A stretch of 64,000 nt of DNA. Origin: Takakia lepidozioides (taxonomy: Eukaryota > Streptophyta > Takakiopsida > Takakiales > Takakiaceae). Both the position numbers and the translations under genes were made by a program. Where the stretch lies: positions 73,844,001 to 73,908,000 of the forward strand of contig CM060733.1 in the NCBI GenBank assembly GCA_030704615.1. Reading direction: 5' to 3'. Below are positions 1 through 11,088 of this stretch, one piece after another (the first letter of the stretch is position 1; the number at the start of each line of letters is the position of its first letter). The notes beneath the pieces are model-generated. The model saw only the letters and a list, made by a program, of their open reading frames with translations. It was not told the origin of the DNA and did not search any database.

Positions 1-341
1 ACAAGATGAGGAGCTTGAAGCAAACGGATGACATTTAGGGATATGTTTAGGCTTTCAATGTGCTATTGCTCGAGGTCGTGGATATGGCGGAACCAGAAAT
101 GGTCTTCAACTTTGTGGCGGGACTGGCCCCATGGGCTAGGCGGAAGTTGGAGGAGAAGCCACCAAAGACTTTGAACGAGGCAATTGAAAGGGCCAAATGC
201 TTCTCGGATGTCCCTAGGGGCGAAAGACAAGGCCGTACGGAGCTAAACCACAAGAAGGTCCGACGGGAGGGTGACTCCTTCCGACCGGAAAAGAAGTGGG
301 ATAGGCCACGCGGCAACAATGGCACATGGAAATCGAAGGGA
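1..341 (+). pseudogene. Ty3/gypsy gag fragment
   Basis: Nearly identical to bases 26041-26381 of the chromovirus at 24675-31634, covering the mid-gag stretch around [13 protein letters not shown]. The element enters from outside the window. An in-frame TAG at 36-38 replaces the CGA (Arg) codon of the 26-kb copy. Similarity stops abruptly near 341, before the zinc knuckle, and the following sequence is unrelated. It is a truncated, dead gag relic. No LTR is visible beside it. Confidence 0.85.
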
Positions 342-465
342 GCCCGGTTATCAGGTTCGGGGAATATTCTGGTAAAAATAGTACCAGGTAAAATACTGCA
401 ACTTAAGCAGCCACGTCGCTGACATGGTGGCAGTGACAAATACATTTTGAAAATTAACAAAATGA

Positions 466-1395
466 ACGTGACCGCCAATTATGGCGGTCGCTTTGTTTTC
501 GAAATTAAAAAAGAAATAGCGACCGCCATAATTGGCGGTCGCTTCAATTTATTTATTTATTTTAAAGCAAGATTGGCGGTCGCTTTATTTTCGAATTAAA
601 AAAAGAAACAGCGACCGCTATCTTGGCGGAAGCTTCAATTTATTTATTTTTAAAACAAAGATTGGCGGTCGCATTGGCAGTCGCCTATTTTTTTTTTAAA
701 CACAAGCGACTGTCGTATTGGCGGTCGTACAATTTTGTAAATATGTATAGAACAAGCGACCGCCATATGGCGGTCGGATAATTTCAAAAATATATAAAAA
801 AAAACAAGCGACCGCCATATGGCAGTCAGATAATTTCAGAAATATATTAAAAAAAACAGCGACCGCCATATGCGGTCGGTAAATTTAAAATTATATAAAT
901 AGAACAAGCGACATATGAAAATAAAAGCGACCACCAGACCGGTGGTCGCTTGTTTTAAAACAGTACAATATTTGCGACCACCAAACCGGCGGTCGCGTCA
1001 ATTTTAAAATATATATTAAGTTTAAGCGACCGCCAGCCTGGAGGTCGCTTAAACTTGAAAATATAAAGATTAAAAACGACCGCCATACTGGCGGTCGCGT
1101 TTTTCAAAAAATATTAAAAATAAAAGCGACCACCATATTGACGGTCGCTTTATTTTAAATATATTAACAAATGAAGCGACCGCCATACCGGCAGTCGCAT
1201 TATATTTTGAAATAAAAAACAATAGTGACCGCCATATCGGCGGTCGCTTAAATTTAAAAATATACAAAATATAAGTGACCGCAATATTGCACAAAATGAA
1301 AGGAAATAAAAGCGACCGCAGTAGTGGCGGTCGCTTGTTTTTCATAAAAAATAAAAATAGCGACCGTAGTATTAGCGGTCGCTTAATTTTAAAAT
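466..1395. repeat. Array of GCGACCGCCA/TGGCGGTCGC palindromes (family 1)
   Basis: About 17 near-perfect palindromes are spaced roughly every 50-60 bp. The core is GCGACCGCCA, a 2-6 base centre, then TGGCGGTCGC. Spacers are A/T-rich (runs of TTTTAAAATATA type) and much less conserved than the cores. Many arms carry a base change matched by a change in the partner arm, but others do not pair. The array ends at about 1395, just before the sequence leading into the hAT relic, and the same family resumes at 4569. No coding capacity is supported; ORFs here are by-products of the repeat. Confidence 0.85.
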
Positions 1396-1491
1396 TATAA
1401 CAAATATGGTTGTACAGCCTTTTTCGGGTGGACGCTATTGGTTCGTCATTTATTCATTTCACTTTCATCCTTCTTGGATCATATATAAGGG

Positions 1492-1498
1492 ATGAGGG
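1492..1498 (+). promoter_or_regulatory. Possible TATA box upstream of the hAT relic
   Basis: A TATATAA sits about 380 bp upstream of the first open stretch of the hAT reading frame, between the palindrome array and the transposase. The bases around it (a CTCCTCATTTC-like stretch about 20 bp downstream) resemble the promoter-like module repeated in the 4.6-7.0 kb array. It is supported only by sequence and position. Confidence 0.25.
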
Positions 1499-1874
1499 TC
1501 ACCAAGCTCCTCATTTCTTTTGGCGCAAACACTTGAGGTTGCTTTGGATGTTCTCTTCCATTGAACGAGAGTGTAGCCCAAGAGGAGGGTGCGCACCTTT
1601 TGCCGTTGTGGCTTCCACCAAAGCCACTTCAGCAGATTGTGTATAAGCTCAACACTACAACCCACATCGACCCACTTGGGTTGCTGACGGGTGTAGAAGT
1701 GTTGGGCTATCACATTGCACTCTACATTCACAACACGTTCATTTATAGGTGACTATTTTTTGTTGCTTACATCGCTAGGTCCCAGGGGAGTGGATATTGG
1801 GTGAAGATGATGGAGGAATGAAGCCCTTGGTATATGGCAATCCCGAACACTGTCAGTGCCACTGGTAGTGTTGA

Positions 1875-4154
1875 GTGCAACCTATATGGATTAAGCTTTT
1901 TTATCGTAAGGATCGGTTGTTTGCTCACCTCGGCTATAAAGGTGTGAAGATCGATGGGGTGGGTTTATGCCCTAAAGCATCTATACGGGTAAAAAGCCAC
2001 TTTGCCCAGTGTGGAGGCAATATTTCAATGTCTTTGGATCTGGACATGACTTCTGAGCAGAGCACTCCATCTTCCCGTCAGGATGCCCCGATTAATACCC
2101 AGGGTGACTCTTGTGAGGCTTCGGGTGTCCTTGGACAAGTGGGTTGTGCCGGAGCAACACCTGCTTCACCTCTTTGTACCCCTACACTTCAACAGAGTAG
2201 AAGATTACGACATCAATCCATGTATGAAGGTCTTAACTTGTCTGCGAAAAGACAGTTGGATAAAAAATGGGCGCAGTTTTTCTTCGAGGCCAACATACCA
2301 TTTAATGTGGCAAGGCTTTCGGCATTTGTTTCTGCCGTTAGAGCAACCTCGGAGTCCAGATCCACATACGTGCCTCCGACTTATCACAATCTCCGCACAT
2401 GATTGCTAGAAGACGTAATGACCGAGCTTACCCAAAAGGTCAACGATAAGACGGGCGAGTGCATCAGAAAATATGGAAGCACTATATGTGCCGATGGTTG
2501 GAGTTATGTTACAAACAGACCATTGTTCAATGTCATGCTCGTATGTCCAGTTGGAGAACAATTCTTGGGATCGGTCGACACTAGCGGCGAGAAGAAAGAT
2601 GGACGTTATCAATGCCAACTATTGACGGACTTCATCGAACAAGTCGGAAGTGATAGAATCGTGCAAATATGCACAGACAATGCTGCTAACATGAGAAACA
2701 CTGCAGATATGTTATTGGCACGTTATCCTCATATGTACTATCAAGGTTATGCTGCTCATATCCTTGACCTCATTTTGGAAGATTGGAAAAAAGAACAATG
2801 GGTGAAACAACTTATCAAGTGAGCGAAGACTGTTGTGTCATTCATCCGCACACACCACATCCATTTGGTAATATATATGAGGCACGAACCCAAATACAGC
2901 CTCCGCAATCCAGGCGAAACTCGTTTTGCCACTAACTTCTTGATGGTGGATCGGTTGGTGACGGTGAATAGCAGTATGGGCAAAAGTCGAAAAATTTGAA
3001 ATAGCATTCGCAGCGATGATTTCTGGAAGAAATGTGAAAACTTTGTTTATATGGTAGAACCGGTGTTAATCGTCTTGCGGGAGTTTGATGGAAAACAACC
3101 AGTAATGGACAATGCATGGTTACTAATGCAAAATCTTGATAAGCACGTCCAATCCTTGAGGCATCATCTCTTCTCCTTGGAACCTGAACTTACGGACAGT
3201 GCTGAGGATGCATTTTACGACCGTCGTTTGATGATTCGAACGGACTTGCATTATGCGGGGGCTTTGCTCGATTCATTCTTGCTCGACAATACCATGCTCC
3301 AAGACGACGTTGATGCCAAGGTCGGCCTCGTGCGAGTGCTCATGCGACTGGCTCCGCCGAACCATGCAGAGAGAGCTATATTCGAGTACCAATGCTTCTC
3401 AGATCGCCGCGACCCTTTTGAGGACATGCCGGATCCAAAAGAGCTGATTGGAGCTGGAGCAAGAACATTGGCTCCAATTACGAAGCGTATTCTTGCTCAA
3501 GTGTGCTCTACCTCATCTTGCAAACGCAATTGGAGCAGTTACTCATTTATTCACAATAAGATTCGCAACAAGTTGAATCCCGCGAGGGCTAACAAATTGA
3601 TGTATGTATATACCAATTGCCGACTGGTATGTGAGAGGGCAGCGGATGATGTTGCAGCATGGTATGAGAGGAATTTGCATTCCGAAGACTCTGCTTCTGA
3701 GGTTGATTCGATGAGTGACGATACTGAGCCTCAGAGAGAATCATTTGCCTCCGATAGTGAAGATGGATCCGATGATGCTCCCAAAAATGTATATGACCCG
3801 TTTACATTAACAGAGGATGATGCTTATATCCAGCCGACCTTTGATGACCTTCTTGAAGAAGTGCGTATCGCAGATGAAGGTGAAGCTGCAATTGTGTCAT
3901 CCCCAGAACATGGTCCTCAAAATGAAGTTGGGGTCGACCCTCCTAATGTCGGTCCATCTCGGGCAGACCCCCCTCCAATACATCCTTCGAGACCACCTTC
4001 GATTGCATCCCAAGTCCATAAACGACAGAGAACAGTCCAACCTTTTGTAGGCGATCGGCCCACAAACAGGCCAGATACTGTGGATGGTATTCAAGACCGG
4101 AGTGAGAGTCGACCTAAATGTGGTTCGAGGTCGCTTGCAGATTCAAAGGCCTAG
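1875..4154 (+). pseudogene. hAT-family transposase (DUF659 type), dead
   Basis: One reading frame of about 760 codons is interrupted by three in-frame TGA codons (2400-2402, 2820-2822, 2997-2999) and no frameshift that I can see. The N-terminal part has a degenerate BED-like finger (AHLGYKGVKI...GLCPKA...RVKSHFAQCG). Residues after 2403 match the DUF659 core: ICADGWS, then IVQICTDNAANMR with a catalytic-type Asp, then YAAHILDLILEDW. The C-terminus has the hAT dimerisation signature (CSTSSCKRNWSSYSFIHNKIRNKL) and an acidic tail. hAT transposases cut and paste DNA flanked by short TIRs and 8-bp duplications. I did not find the TIRs. The first nonsense codon would leave only the N-terminal 175 residues. 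Confidence 0.85.
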
Positions 4155-4568
4155 ACATATGAGGTCGGATAGGGAGGACGATTCCAGCACTGATCATGGC
4201 AATGGTGGTGAAGTCGAAGGTGACCCGGATTTTCAACCCATCGGAGCATTAGGATTATGATCTTCTTTGTCCCGTCGTCGAAGCAGTAGAAGAAATTGAA
4301 GCAAAACAGGTGTAGGCACGCATCAGTACATTTTAGTGGACATGTTTATATTTCTGTAGTGAAGTAATACCAGTGTGATCATTGTCACTATGAATATTTG
4401 TATTGCTGTTGTGTATGTGTTGGAAAATAAAAGATGTTGCCCATGTGTATACCAGCCAAAATGACGGCCAAAGGCACCGTCACTTGCTCATGTTTGTGTT
4501 TGGTGATTTGCTTATGGAATAGAGAACAATTGTGCCATGCTTCCAACTCTGCATTCATTTTTATTTTA
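4155..4568. other. Non-coding stretch between hAT relic and array
   Basis: This holds the end of the hAT unit and A/T-rich sequence (AATAAA-like bases near 4427). No gene, hairpin or repeat was recognised until the first family-1 palindrome at about 4573. Confidence 0.5.
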
Positions 4569-7000
4569 ATGCAGCGACCGGCATCACCGGCGGTCGCATT
4601 TGTTTTTTATTCTTTGTAAATGCAGGGAACGTGATGTAATAGCGATCGTCTTTTGTTTGTTCGTAAAATTATCGGTGGTCGCTTTAATTTCTATTTTTTC
4701 TGAAAATCCAGTGACCGCCAATAGTGGCGGTCGGTTGTTTTTTTTAATTTTGGAAAATGGATCGACCGTCATATTTTGCAATCACTTTTTTGGGATTTTT
4801 AAATGGAGCGACCGCCAAGGTGGGCGGTCGCTTTTACGAAGTGTGCCCTGCGCATGGAGCGAGAAGTGAGGCGGGAGAGGGGGGCATATAAGCTCCGACT
4901 CATTCTCCCCTCATTTCCATTACAGGCGGTCGCTTGAAGTTTTTTTTGTTTTTATAAATGCACCGACCGCCATTACTAGGGGTCGCTGTAATTGTTCTTT
5001 TTAAAAATGCAGCGACCGCCATTACTGGCGGTCGTTTTTTTTTCTTTTTTTTGGTGAAATGGAGCGACCGCCATTTGTGATGGTCTTTTTTTTTTGTTTT
5101 TAAATGGAGCGACCGCCAAGGTGGCGGTCGCTTCTACGGGGTCTGCCCTGCGCGTGGAGCGAGGAATGAGGCGGGGGGGGGGGGGGGGGGGGGGGCGGCA
5201 TATAAGCTCCCAATCATTCTCCCCCCACTTCCATTACTAGCAGTTTTTGTTTTTACAAAATGCAGCGACCGCCATTTCTAGCGGTCGCTGTAATGGTTAT
5301 TTTTAAAAATGCAGCGACCGCCATTACTTTCGGTCGCTTTATTTTTTTATTTTTGGAAATGGGGCGACTGCCATTACTTGCGGTCGTTTTTATAAAAAAA
5401 AAATGGAGTGACCGCGAAGGTGGCGGTCGCTTCTACGAGGTCTGTCCTGCGCGTGGAGCGAGGAATGAGAAGGGGGGGGGGGGTATACATAGTGGTCGTT
5501 TTTATTTTATTTATTTTGGAAATTAAGCGACCGCCATTACTGGCGGTCGCTTTTATTTTAATTATTTTGGAAATGAAGCGACCGCCATTACTGGCGGTCG
5601 CTTTTATTTTAATGTTTTTGGAAATGAAGCGACCGCCGTTACTGGCGGTCGCTTTTTTGTTTTTTGGAGGAAAATGGAGCGACCGCCATTAGGGGTGGTC
5701 GCCTTTTTGTAATTGCAGCGACCGCCATTAGTGGCGGTCGCTTTTATTTAAATTTGGTTGGAAATGGAGCGACCACCATTTGTGGCAGTCGCTTTTATTT
5801 TAATTATTTTGAAAATAAAAATGGAGTGACCGCTAAGGTGGCGGTCGCTTCTACGAAGTGTGCCCTGCGCATGGAGCGAGGAGTGAGGCGGGGGGGGCAT
5901 ATAAGCTCCGACTCATTCTCCCCTCACTTCCATTACAGGCGGTCGCTGTAAGTTTTATTTTATTTTATAAATGTAGTGACCGCCATTACTGGCGGTCGTT
6001 TTTTTTCTTTTTTTTGGCGAAATGGAGCGACCGCCATTTGTGGCGGTCCTTTTTTTTTGTTTTTAAATGGAGCCACCGCCAAGGTGGCGGTCACTTTTAC
6101 GAGGTCTGCCCTGCAAGTGGAGCGAGGAATGAGGCCGGGGGGGGGGGAGGGGGGGCATATAAGCTCCTAGTCATTCTCCCCTCACTTCCATTACTGGCAG
6201 TTGTTGTTTTTACAAAATGCAGCGACCGCCATTTCTGGCGGTCGTTGTAATGGTTATTTTTTTAAATGCAGTGACCGCCATTATTGGCGGTCGCTTTTAT
6301 TTTTTTATTTTTTGAAATGGGGCGACCACCGTTACTTGCGGTCGTTTTTGTTTTTGAATGGAGCGACAGGGCGGTCGCTTCAACGAGGTCTGTCCTACGA
6401 GTGGAGCGAGGAATGAGGGGGGGGGGGGTATACATGGCGGTCGTTTTTATTTTAATTATTTTGGAAATGAAGCGACCACCGTTACTAGCGGTCGTTTTTT
6501 TGTTTTTTGGAGGAAAATGGAGCGACCGCCATTAGGGGTGGTCGCCGCTATTATTGTTTTTTGTAATTGCCCGCCATTAGTGGCGGTCGTTTTTATTTAA
6601 ATTTGGTTGGAAATGGAGCAACTGCCATTTGTGGCGGTCGCTTTTATTTTTAAAAAATTGAAAATGAAGCGACCGCCGTTACAGGCGGTCGCTTCTCTAT
6701 ATTTTGGAGGAAAATCGAGCGGTCGCCGCAATTGGTTTTTTTTTTGTAAATCCAGCGACCGCCACTACTGGCGGTTGCTTTTACTAAAAATTTGTTGAAA
6801 ATGGAGCGACCGCTATGACTGGTGGTCACTTTTATTTTAATTGTTTTGAAAATCAAGCGACCGCCATTACTGGCGATCGCTTCAATTCTTAATGTCTCCG
6901 TAAATGTAGCGACCGCCTATGTTGGCAGTCGCTTATTTATTTTATTTGCGGAAAATGGAGCGACCGCCAAGTTGGCGGTCGCTTCTAGAAGATTCGCCCT
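4569..7000. repeat. Second family-1 palindrome array, higher-order
   Basis: Some 40 palindromes with arms GCGACCGCCA and TGGCGGTCGC and centre usually TTAC are spaced 45-70 bp apart. Spacers are T-rich on one side and GGAAATG/GAAATGC-like on the other. Unlike the first array, a non-palindromic block is interspersed several times: CTGCGCGTGGAGCGAGGAATGAG, a poly-G run (up to about 23 G near 5173-5195), then CATATAAGCTCC and CTCATTCTCCCCTCACTTCC (each written here in short pieces). Palindromes about 5520-5660 are almost identical to one another, showing local tandem amplification. Confidence 0.85.
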
Positions 7001-7072
7001 GCACGTGGCCCGAAGAATGAGGGAGGGGGGGATATAAGCCAAAGGAGGCTCATTCTCCCCTCACTTCCTCTC
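6976..7072 (+). promoter_or_regulatory. Promoter-like module, last of about seven copies
   Basis: The block with an ATATAAG TATA-like element (about 7031) followed by CTCATTCTCCCCTCACTTCC occurs, complete or partial, near 4830-4925, 5130-5238, 5433-5492, 5850-5935, 6097-6195, 6378-6435 and here. This last copy is the only one followed by unique sequence and a gene-like region (7.4-9.5 kb), so it could be the source promoter from which the array copies derive. That direction is inference. Confidence 0.4.
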
Positions 7073-7459
7073 CACACAACTTCTGTGTGCGTGACATTTC
7101 ATTATTCCACGACACGTAGTCACGTGGACAAGGAGGCCATTGGTTGGGTGGGGGGTATTTTTTGCCGCGATTTCTGTGAGGTCGTTACAGAATGCTCCCA
7201 TAGGCCCTCCTCTGGCTTCCAGGATCATTTTATTCTACAAAATTAGCTTTTAGGAACTATTTTGACACCTACTCAAACTCGTTTAGGGTGAAGGGTTTAG
7301 AGTTACGTCTTAGTAGTAACCTCGTTTAGTGTTGCTCCGATTGTTGCAGAATGGCAAAGGGCTAGGACGATGACCGTCATGGAAGAGATGACCCCAATGA
7401 ACATGGACCGCCGCCTAAGAAAATCAAAGGGTCAAGGCAAGACTTGAATTGGGAAGTAT

Positions 7460-9535
7460 ATGGTGACCCTAGCAGGCTGGGAGGATGTTCCGGAAGAGTT
7501 CAGGTGGCCGATGGCGAGATGCAAAAAATTCATGAAATGGTACCACATCAATCGATTGTGGCCTTTGGATAGGCATTATGTGCAAACCCGAAACAATTAC
7601 GCAGAGTCCAGGTCTTGCACGAACTTGCATTTCCAGCATAGGGCGAATGAGGTGCATTGCACATTGTGGGATCAACTTGTCTTAGAGGGCCAAATCCCGT
7701 ACACCTTGGTAGCCATGTTGTACGTGGAGGTCATACTCTTGCGTCCAGTGAATTGGCAAACTGCTAGTAGGAGGAACGCAAGGTTGTTATACAATTTGGA
7801 GTACATCCCGGACACGTTCGGAATACAACCGGCTGCAACGTTAGAGGAACAACTGGCGGAAAGAGACCAGCGAATCAAGACCCTGCAGGACCGACTAGAC
7901 TGATAAACACTGCGCATAGCCGAGTTGGAAGCTAGATTGCAAGACATGCCTCCAAACAATGAAGGCACTGTTGTCCACAATAAGGATCGAACAAATGTCG
8001 TGGACATGGACGCGGAGTTTGCGATGCCCGATCGCAGTATTGACCTCATCATTCACGAAATTATGGACGTCCTTGATCCTATGGCCGATGAAACCATGGT
8101 TGAGGAACAGCGAATTGCGGATGAGAGAAGGAGGAAAAGAAAAGAACCAGTACTAGAAACCGGGGAATGCTCGAGGGTCACCATTCAATCCGAGATGAAC
8201 CCGATATTAAATGTCGACCGCATTACAAAGGAGCGGGACATTGCCATGGCAACTGCATGGCGCTTATCCAAAACATTAGAGATTCGGTGCATGGATCCCA
8301 TTGAATGGCGATTGGGAGAATTGGGTACAATGGGCGACCCATTTGGCCTCCAGAGAAGCACGGGTAGAGCGGGCACTGTCGGGCTTGCAACGTGTCGCAC
8401 GCATGTCGAACCGTAGCATGGATAGCATTTATGCCAACATGCAAAGGTATAACGATCTCCGCATCGCATCAAGCGTGTTCGCTGGGTATACCAATTGGGC
8501 AAATGTGGATTCTATGTTCGATCGATGTGAGCACAAAATTTCGGGGTCGAACAGAAGCATAAACTGGGAATTGGAGATAGAGAAAGAGTGAGACACCACA
8601 ACAAGGATGACCAGCCACATCAAACCGGCCCAGAGGGAGGAGATACCACGAGGCGTTTTGCCGTCATGGATATCAGATGGCACAGTTTCTTCGATGTGTA
8701 GGAATCCATATGGCCCAGAGGGATGTCATGTGCTTGGATCATGTGGACATATGTTCCATCTCACATGTCTTATCCCGCAAGCCTTGCGGATGAGCGCTTG
8801 CCCAGAATGCCGTACACCAATCCATCGTCATTTCTATGAGCTGGTGGGCTTAGAGGATCGGATGCCCATAGGTTTTGAATACAATCGACACAACCTCCCA
8901 TTGGATGGGCTACCATTCACATTTCTAAATTGTGTGCATTGGGGCAAAAACTTGGTATGGGATGCAGACAGAGATATGCATGGCATATATGCCGGAAACC
9001 CGGCATACATCAAAGATCCCCAGTATTTATGGGTCACATCTGACTGGGATATAACCATACGTGCGGGAAGCATTCGAGATTGGTAAGAGAGGAGTAGTTT
9101 TGCCGCAATCTGGGAGGGCATTGGAGTCAAAGAAGGTCCAGGTTTATCCGGCTCCCACAGGTTCCATGGGTGTCGGAGGAGAACGAATTGTATGACCGAC
9201 AACCGATTGGGAGACATTTGTTGCTGTCCGAACTGGAAGATGCTATAATATGTCAACGCCGAATGAATGAGGCGTACGAGACGACTTATCGTCAAAACGA
9301 CACAATGATTAGGGACAGGGCCCGCGAGAGGCAGTTGGAAAGTTTCAAAAGTACCATCAAGGCAGTTGTAGAGAAATGGAGGCGACTATGGACAGACCGT
9401 TATCGTCGTGTTTTGGGGGCTCTATTGCCGGATGTAGACGGCCTTGTTGCCAATTTGCATGCAGCCCGAGCACTTGTTCTCGATCCACCTCCCCCACGTC
9501 GTGAGAGTGAAGAAGAAAGTCAATTTTCGCCGTGA
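7460..9535 (+). pseudogene. Unrecognised gene with degenerate RING finger and coiled coil, decayed
   Basis: Coding segments follow each other on the plus strand. 7460-7900 contains a GWEDVPEEFRWP start region and ends in a heptad-rich LAERDQRIKTLQDRLD. TGA and TAA follow at 7901-7906, after which the coiled coil simply continues (RIAELEARLQDM). The frame shifts once near 8320, and a further TGA lies at 8589-8591. Residues coded at about 8694-8820 resemble a RING finger (GSCGHMFHLTC ... ACPECRTPI), but its first cysteine pair is not CxxC. An intron 9083-9141 (GTAAGA...CCAG) restores the frame into the last exon, which ends at 9535. Splicing argues for a real gene once; the stops argue for decay or sequence error. 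Family unknown; an E3-like role would be a guess. Confidence 0.45.
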
Positions 9536-9544
9536 AGTAGGCGG

Positions 9545-10089
9545 ATGCAGGCCAGAATTGATCACATGCCATTGGGCCCCTCATTGACCACGAGATCACG
9601 GTCGCAAGCTCTGGCAATTGGCAGTGCAAATCAGGCCACAACATCAAATCCCTTGTCCCAGCTGAAGCAGAAGAAGCATGAAACTGTTGAAGAGTATATG
9701 GAGAAGATGGAATTGATGATGAAAAAGCTGACGCAGTACCAGCGCCCGGTTTACAGAAGACTTGGTTTGTGAGTGGATTAAGACCAGAGTTGCAAAAGAA
9801 AGTGGATATGTTACCCCATAATACAGTGGAGGAGGCATTTGAAACTGCGAACAGAATTGAGCAATTGGGAATGCTCAGGAGAGAGAAAAAAGAAGATGAG
9901 GACTCTGAGGATGAGTCAGATGAAGAAGAAGAGCAAGAACTAAAAAGAAAGAGTAAGAGAAAGGAGAAGTTGAAGAGGGATAACTATGAAAAAAAATTGG
10001 AAGAAATCTTGAAGAAGTATGCCACAGAGGCTGCAACACATTGGAGGAAGGGTGTATGGTGTGCAAAGTGCCAGAATGAAGGCCATACA
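9545..10089 (+). pseudogene. Ty3/gypsy element 2: gag N-terminal part
   Basis: Two overlapping segments (9545-9772 and from 9769) form a gag-like protein: KHETVEEYMEKMELMMKKL, SGLRPELQKKVDML, EEAFETANRIEQL, then a long acidic/basic stretch ending in CAKCQNEGHT. These match the capsid C-terminal and linker pattern of Ty3/gypsy Gag. A frameshift near 9770 separates the two pieces. The reading stops making sense near 10090, where the strand of the element flips. No LTR or primer binding site was found upstream; the element seems 5' truncated right after the RING-type gene. Confidence 0.7.
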
Positions 10090-11088
10090 CTCCTCTTATT
10101 AATCCCAATGGCTGCACACTTCTTTGATCTGCCATTGTTACTGTAAATGGGGCTGGTTTCATGTTACTTAGACCAAGCTTCTTCCTTAATTGGTCTGTCA
10201 TGATATTTACTCCAGAACCACCATCTATCAGTACATCTGTTAGTTCTGTGCTTCCAATTCTCAATTGGATTACTGGCATAGAATCATCAAAGTCCATGAC
10301 TGTTTCTCGCCCTTCCGGCTTCACATTATAACTGGTCACCTTGCTGTTCAGGTCTGTGTTTCCTGTCTCTTGGGCAATTCGATTGATTGCTTGATACAGC
10401 CTGTGCCTACAATAAGGTGCCACAGCTAATAGCTGTCCAATGGTAATTTCTGCTTTGGTCTGACATATTACTGCAGCCAAAGTCTCTTCATTACTTTGCA
10501 TGTCTGCATCTTCTTTTTTCCTTTCTTCCTCACTCCCTTCTTTTTCTCCATCCGAATAAGAGGAATCTGCCACAGAATATCAGTACTCTTTTGCATTTCC
10601 CTTATAGTATCTGCCACTTCCTTGTGCAGTTCCTTCTCATCTTTCCAAGTCTCTTCATCTTCAGGCATATCATTGCCACTTCCAGTCTCATCTTCTTCCT
10701 CTTCTACTGGAGGTATTAGTTTGGCTTTACTTCTTGTTACTATCATTGTACTTACTTCTGGTACAACACATGGCCTAACCATGTGAGCTGCCACCACTGG
10801 GCCCTCATTCACAGGAGCTCTCATCTCATTCTGGTGTCTTATCCAGAATGAACAGGCTGCCTTGCGATGTCTTGGCTGATTACAATAGTAACATAGCTCT
10901 TCACCATTGGGTCCTCGCCCTTGGTCTGTTCTTGGATTATTTCTATAATCCTGATTCCCGGGCTGGTAATTCCCCCTTGGATTACCCTGATAGTTGCCTC
11001 TGGAATTTCCTTGGTAATTCCCTCTTGAATTACCTCTCCCTTCCATGCCATTGTTATAACCACCAGACCTACCATAGTCTGTGGTGTA
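10090..11088 (-). pseudogene. Ty3/gypsy element 2: inverted zinc-knuckle and protease block
   Basis: On the minus strand this block reads in normal element order: a Gly/Asn/Arg-rich linker (GNSRGNYQGN repeats), a CCHC knuckle CYYCNQPRHRKAAC, an acidic spacer, then a retroviral-type aspartic protease with VLIDGGSGVNIMTDQLRKKLGL, ending at QPLGLIR. On the plus strand it lies between gag (9545-10089) and reverse transcriptase (11089-), which is exactly where it belongs in order but not in orientation. So about 1 kb inside the retrotransposon is inverted in place. There is one frame change inside the block near 10480-10570. Confidence 0.75.

Noticed and set aside
466-1395. CRISPR-like array
   Set aside because: Repeats are palindromic and vary from copy to copy, spacers are A/T-rich and related to each other, no cas genes occur, and the context is eukaryotic.
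4600-6856. ORFs with repeated KRPPLLAVAF or WSDRHYWRSL
   Set aside because: Translations of the family-1 palindrome array, present on both strands and tracking the repeat period.
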